Of a stretch of 64,000 nucleotides of DNA, positions 61,301-64,000 are shown piece by piece. The DNA is taken from positions 11,277,791 through 11,341,790 of the forward strand of contig JAJLRJ010000009.1 of the NCBI GenBank assembly GCA_024195265.1, given 5' to 3'. Within the stretch, counting starts at the first letter, position 1; every line of letters begins with the position of its first letter. A program made the position numbers and the translations under genes. The notes beneath the pieces were generated by a model that saw only the letters and a list, made by a program, of their open reading frames with translations, did no database searches and had not been told where the DNA came from. The DNA is from Dendrophyllia cribrosa. Lineage: Eukaryota; Cnidaria; Anthozoa; Scleractinia; Dendrophylliidae.

Positions 61301-63088
61301 TGAGTTGCGTATGAAAATTCACAAAATAATTTTCATACGCACAAAATGCCCTTGAAAATACAGCGTATGACCAGCGTACTTGACCTATGAGTAACGTACC
61401 TCTAGTGTAACTCTCGCGTATTCAGCGTATGCCTAGCGTATGCTTAGCGTATAAACCATACGTCCGAATACGCACAAAATTTTTAAGCATGCTTAAAAAT
61501 TTTTTTCTGCCTCGCCGTATGCCACCGTATGCCACCGTATGCCACCGTGCTTGAAACGTATACAACCTATGCCTAACGTACCCCTAGCGTATGACAGCGT
61601 ACGTATGAGTGATATTTTTCATACGCTGGCATACGCTAGTGCGATACGCAATAGTGTGACAGGGCCATAATACGGCAATCTACTGTGTAATACGCTCGGA
61701 TATTTTGCGTGTTCTCTTTCCCTTATGAGGTAAAATGACGTCACAGTCGAATGATAATTATTCGTAAAATATCCGAAATACGATAACCTATGCTAAAATT
61801 AGTGTTTTATTTTTCAAAAGCTCAAGGGAAAAGATGCTCCATTAAGCTCCACCGGTAAATTTAATGATTGGATGGGCGATGTCAAAGATGACAAAGTCGA
61901 GGTAGGAACAAAAGAAGAAAATAATCCTTTCTCAGGCATTTTAGATACAGTGATGGAGCATTATCTGTTTTCCTCTGTTTCAGGGATTGGAGGGGTTCGG
62001 CAAAGCTGATGTTGTATATTTCGGTAAGTCCTTTTTTGTGTGTGCGTGTGTGTGTGCGTGTAAAAACTATGTGTCTGTGTAAGTGTGAGTTTAAACATGC
62101 CTGAGGACAGGCAGCCCAAGTTTGCAATATGTACGTGCACAGAACTAGCTGTGCAACTGAACAGAAAAAAGTACTGGCCCCGGTTGTTCAAAAGGTGGAT
62201 AGCGCTATCCACCGGATAAATCACTATCCAAGTGGATAACTATTAACAAAATCCTTTGTGTTATCCGCTGGATAGTGATTTACCCGGTGGATAGCGCTAT
62301 CCACCTTTTGAACAACGGGGGCCTGAAGTACAGCAAATGCAAAATCACCACAAGAAGAAGGAATAAAAGCAAGCTGTATAAACACTAATAGCGGTTGGCT
62401 TATTTAAGTTGTCGAATACACATAGTTGTCGACTGCAAACTACCTAGTCTGGGCGAAATGGCCCTTCAGGTTCAAAACAGTTCAACAAGGGCAAAATAAC
62501 TTTCAAGTACAGTAATATATCAAACACGAGGTCGAGTCACTGTGTTTCATCAGGATATCCAAACACCGAAAAGTGGGTTGAAAAACGAGGCGCAGCCGAG
62601 TTTTTTTTTTAACCCACTTCGAGGTGTTTGGAAATCTGATGGAACACTCTTTCGAGTGTTTGATACAGCTTCTCAAACTGATCATTAAACGCGGAGAAAA
62701 CGAAGGAATAAAATCGTCAAAATCTATGCAAATTAAGACCGGGTATTCCAAATCACCCTTACCGTAGTGATTTCCTCTGCGTTCTTTCTTATCATGAATT
62801 ATTAATGAGTTTTAGAAGGTGGGTTGAAGCAGGATTCAAATGTCCACAGTGACCCCAAAAGGGTTGAATTAGCCTTCGGGGACTAAGGGCTAATTCAGCA
62901 CTTTGGGGTTAAATCAGATTTTTTGAAATTGCAGTGTAAGGAAACAGCATGAAAACTAAATCGTCAAGAAACGTTTAGAGGCCTTCAGTCAATAGATAAC
63001 ATTTAAAAACTTTAATAATTCTTATCTTGTTTAAATTCTATATTGATTAGACTGCCAGGATGAACTCGAGGAAGATGACATATTCAAG
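49356..63088 (+). CDS. Gelsolin-like actin-binding protein, 9 exons seen (263 aa), 3' end outside window
   Basis: Exons: 49356-49436, 49579-49668, 53265-53354, 54434-54529, 59892-59986, 60093-60270, 61821-61901, 61984-62023, 63051-63088; a GTAACC donor follows the last. Phases agree and 789 bp give 263 codons. The start is [12 protein letters not shown]. Repeat G1 (residues about 40-160) is close to the canonical form: [50 protein letters not shown] and [10 protein letters not shown], the last being the actin-contact/Ca region in gelsolin G1. What follows ([28 protein letters not shown], an acidic linker [13 protein letters not shown]) is too divergent to call a standard G2. It lies 5.6 kb downstream of the other gelsolin-like gene, same strand; introns in G1 fall at equivalent points. 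Expected role: cytoplasmic actin capping or severing. Confidence 0.85.
49900..51190. other. Intron 2 of the second gelsolin-like gene, nothing recognised
   Basis: A+T-rich. A near-inverted pair TTTTCTTCTTATTTT / AAAATAAGAAGAAAATCAC at 51150-51185 abuts the next MITE. No exon fits the phases. Confidence 0.4.
51201..51569. mobile_element. MITE, AAAGGGGCACTGTCAC family, copy 2
   Basis: Nearly identical to 41129-41519 apart from a missing block of about 20 bases after GCAGATTT. The right end leads without a gap into the 80-bp tandem array, whose units end in the same GACAGTGTCCCTTTAA. Confidence 0.85.
51570..51889. repeat. Four 80-bp tandem units sharing the MITE terminus
   Basis: Each 80-bp unit runs from GATA(A/T)T to CAGTGTCCCTTTAA and contains AAAGCAAGCTCCTG and ACGATATATCAGCC. 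A reversed single relative is at 5278-5310. The array appears to have grown from the terminal part of a related element. Confidence 0.9.
52185..52445 (-). repeat. Dispersed repeat, inverted partner of 23033-23345
   Basis: Shares GCCATCAAAATTTAGCCC, TTTTAAATACTTGATGCTC and CGTTGAAAAGTATTCA-like blocks with the reverse complement of 23033-23345. Confidence 0.6.
52985..53141. mobile_element. Palindromic TATCAAACAC element, intact copy
   Basis: TATCAAACACTCAAAAGAG through GTGTTTCATCATG, CCAAACACC, AAAAACTCGGCTGCGCTTCG and back through GGTGTTTGGATATCCTG to TGTTTGATA. The whole is a foldback with a C+G-rich loop, 120 bp before exon 3. Confidence 0.75.
53453..53741 (-). repeat. tRNA-headed SINE, minus strand
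   Basis: Reading minus from 53741: GGTGTGGTGGGTTAGCGCG (A-box-like), GGTTCAAGGCC (B-box-like), then a body with GTGTATAAATGGGT, CATCCCATCCAG and GAAACCGGGTTAAGCTCC. Body shared with 276-428. Confidence 0.7.
53850..54365. repeat. Dispersed repeat, partner of 1986-2345
   Basis: Begins with CCCCCCTGCCCCC and ends with TACTGCCCCC; the interior shares ordered blocks with 1986-2345 on the same strand. A related edge may occur near 46385-46440 (TTTTTCAGTCTCTAA). Confidence 0.5.
54955..58500 (-). mobile_element. DIRS-like retroelement, truncated and frameshifted
   Basis: Minus strand. A gag-like frame (58490-58035) is Pro/Ser-rich and ends [12 protein letters not shown] zinc-knuckle piece follows (about 57485-57360; [16 protein letters not shown] then HRALNC). 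After a LINE insertion the RT appears in several frames: [17 protein letters not shown] (about 56090), [10 protein letters not shown] (about 55920), and the catalytic YIDDF (about 55850). RNase H follows ([13 protein letters not shown], about 55340; then [14 protein letters not shown] and [12 protein letters not shown], about 55200-55090). It stops after HYFDF near 54957, so no tyrosine recombinase remains. The DIRS1-type RNase H and RT order support the class. It lies in intron 4 of the second gelsolin-like gene, opposite strand. Confidence 0.75.
56560..57284 (+). mobile_element. CR1/L2-like LINE 3' fragment inside the DIRS-like element
   Basis: The plus-strand frame to 57020 carries the usual C-terminal region of such ORF2 proteins: [44 protein letters not shown] and [11 protein letters not shown] 230-bp 3' UTR ends in (GTT)n at 57258-57283. 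It sits between the DIRS zinc-knuckle and RT segments; element sequence resumes directly at both edges. Confidence 0.8.
58925..59197. mobile_element. Palindromic AACAACTATTCACC family, copy 2
   Basis: CCGCGCGAATTCGAGC with a poly-A run and TATATTTAACAACTATTCACC at 59025 is inverted exactly at the right end (59197). A flanking left part (58925-59024) with GTATATACTGAAACAGTGG and GTTGGCGCGC matches the right part of 44000-44250 in reverse. Confidence 0.75.
59476..59811. mobile_element. MITE with a tRNA-like core, copy 2
   Basis: Arms of about 85 bp (TTATATAACGGAGTAACTGG, GCTTTCAGTTTGAGGTTGGG and their inverses) enclose a plus-strand core: GTGGTACTGTGGTACGG (A-box-like) and, 40 bases on, GGTTCAATCC (B box, about 59643). 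Copy 1 at 36212-36539 has the same core in the other direction but only one of the inner arms. Confidence 0.75.
60271..61255. other. Intron 6 of the second gelsolin-like gene
   Basis: It contains a worn inverted pair around AATCTTAAGGTCTC / GAGACCTTAAGAT (60285-60300, 60875-60890), with GGTTTGCGGTTT-type motifs between, which may mark an old element about 600 bp long. No exon. Confidence 0.45.
61266..61666. mobile_element. 401-bp MITE, GGCCCTGTCACACTATTGCG ends
   Basis: The end and two to three more bases are inverted at the right. The interior consists largely of CGTATG/CATACG hexamers in both directions, including three GCCACCGTAT units. Lies in intron 6 of the second gelsolin-like gene. 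Confidence 0.85.
62176..62323. mobile_element. 148-bp hairpin MITE, GGTGGATAGCGCTATCCACC arms
   Basis: GGCCCCGGTTGTTCAAAAGG leads into the self-complementary block GGTGGATAGCGCTATCCACC, and both are repeated inverted at the right end. Further GGATA/TATCC pairs lie inside, so several alternative folds are possible. Confidence 0.85.
62518..62690. mobile_element. Palindromic TATCAAACAC element, copy near exon 9
   Basis: TATCAAACACGAGG, GTTTCATCAGGATATCC, AAACACC, AAGTGGGTTGAAAAACG, then inverse blocks to GAGTGTTTGATA. A flank common to all copies follows (CTCAAACTGATCATTAAA, also near 9845 and, reversed, near 52965). Confidence 0.75.
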
Positions 63089-63479
63089 GTAACCATGGTA
63101 ACTCTTTTCTTATTAAAGGGGCTGTCACCAGATTGGACTTTCACTTTCTTTCTATGACAGAAATATGTACATTTTTTTTAGTATTTTACATTATTAACGT
63201 GGATGGGTAATAACATTTATATATTTTCAGTCATATTTATATTTTGATATTCTTAATTATATTTCACTTTTAAATAATATTTACCTAAATTAGTTCCTTT
63301 ATTGTTTTTTAAATTAAGTTACTTGTCATGCGTTTTATACATGAGCCTCTGGCTCGGATATGGAGGGCAACCTTTTCCCATGCTTGACATTAATAAATTG
63401 ATTAAATTGATTAATTAAATTACTTCATTACCTGTATGCAATGTTAATTTTATAATCCACCAATTTTTCCACTAACGTC

Positions 63480-63665
63480 CTAGTGCTAGGATAATCCGAG
63501 CGCGACTGCTTTCAGGCCGTTTTCTGCTTTCAGTTTACATGCGAAGGGTTGTATTTGGCCCTAACGCTAGGATCATCCTATCTGAAAGGTTGGATGATCC
63601 TAACACTATAAGGGTCATCCTAGCTCCATGTAAACGGCCTCGGGAGCCCCAGGGTTATCTACACT
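63480..63665. mobile_element. Small MITE with AGGATxATCC blocks
   Basis: CTAGGATAATCC and TAGGATCATCCTA recur in both directions, bracketed by GGCCGTTTTC..TTTACATG and CATGTAAACGGCC. Diverged, ends approximate. Confidence 0.5.
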
Positions 63666-63925
63666 TTTGTTATTAGGGAGCTTACTCAACGAGGATGGTA
63701 ACGCCAAGGGAAAGTCACTTGAAAAAAGGATTCGCGTTATTATAAACTACTTTGCAATTGTTCCAATTTGTTTAATTTGTCTAATATGACTGGATTGTCC
63801 AGGAGCTAAGTTTGTAGGGTCAGGCTTTATGTTCAAATAGAGAAAGAAAAATTAACCGTCGTGTGTTCACGATCTCCACGAAACCTACAATTTGATCATT
63901 TGACGTTATTGTTTTGCAGGGAACA

Positions 63926-64000
63926 ACAACAACAACAACTTTATTTGTACTCCACATTGATTTACATTATATAAAACTGCTACGTGCATAAGCACTGTTT
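63926..64000 (-). mobile_element. LINE 3' end, minus strand, runs out of the window
   Basis: (CAA)n followed by CTTTATTTGTACTCC is the reverse of a (GTT)n-tailed LINE 3' UTR like the one ending at 57284. Only the tail is inside the window. Confidence 0.55.

Overview
The window is animal nuclear DNA, most likely from a stony coral (an Acropora-like cnidarian). The reasons are compact intron-rich genes with GT..AG introns, A+T-rich introns packed with short inverted-repeat elements, and transposon families (Penelope-like, DIRS, THAP-bearing DNA transposons) arranged as in cnidarian genomes. The species call is inference; no database search was possible.

Three protein genes can be assembled exon by exon with matching splice phases. 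(1) On the minus strand, 13451 to 7480, a three-exon gene encodes a 363-residue VWA-domain protein with an intact MIDAS motif. (2) On the plus strand, 19907 to 43775, a fourteen-exon gene encodes a 406-residue gelsolin/severin-like protein. (3) On the plus strand, from 49356 to beyond the right edge, a second gelsolin-like gene has nine exons (263 residues) visible; its first gelsolin repeat is closer to the canonical actin-binding G1 repeat. Genes 2 and 3 lie head to tail and share intron positions in the first repeat, so they look like a tandem duplication.

The rest is mobile and repetitive DNA. Between genes 1 and 2 is a decayed ISL2EU/IS4EU-type element (15173-18683) with a THAP plus DDE transposase, a YqaJ-nuclease fragment, and the start of a second inward-facing ORF. 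Intron 2 of gene 2 holds a deleted L1/Tx1-like LINE. Intron 3 holds a Kolobok-like element (24357-28452) with 213-bp terminal repeats and TTAA target duplications; inside it lies a Penelope-like retroelement, itself interrupted by a LINE 3' end. Intron 4 of gene 3 holds a truncated DIRS-like retroelement interrupted by another LINE 3' end. At least twenty MITE or hairpin elements, two tRNA-headed SINEs, a MITE family with a tRNA-like core, and several tandem arrays fill the introns and spacers. One roughly 106-bp tandem repeat occurs at four loci, including inside gene 1.

I see no CRISPR array, rRNA gene, intact tRNA gene or prokaryotic operon. All retroelement and transposase reading frames are broken by frameshifts or stops. 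The three host genes are not.
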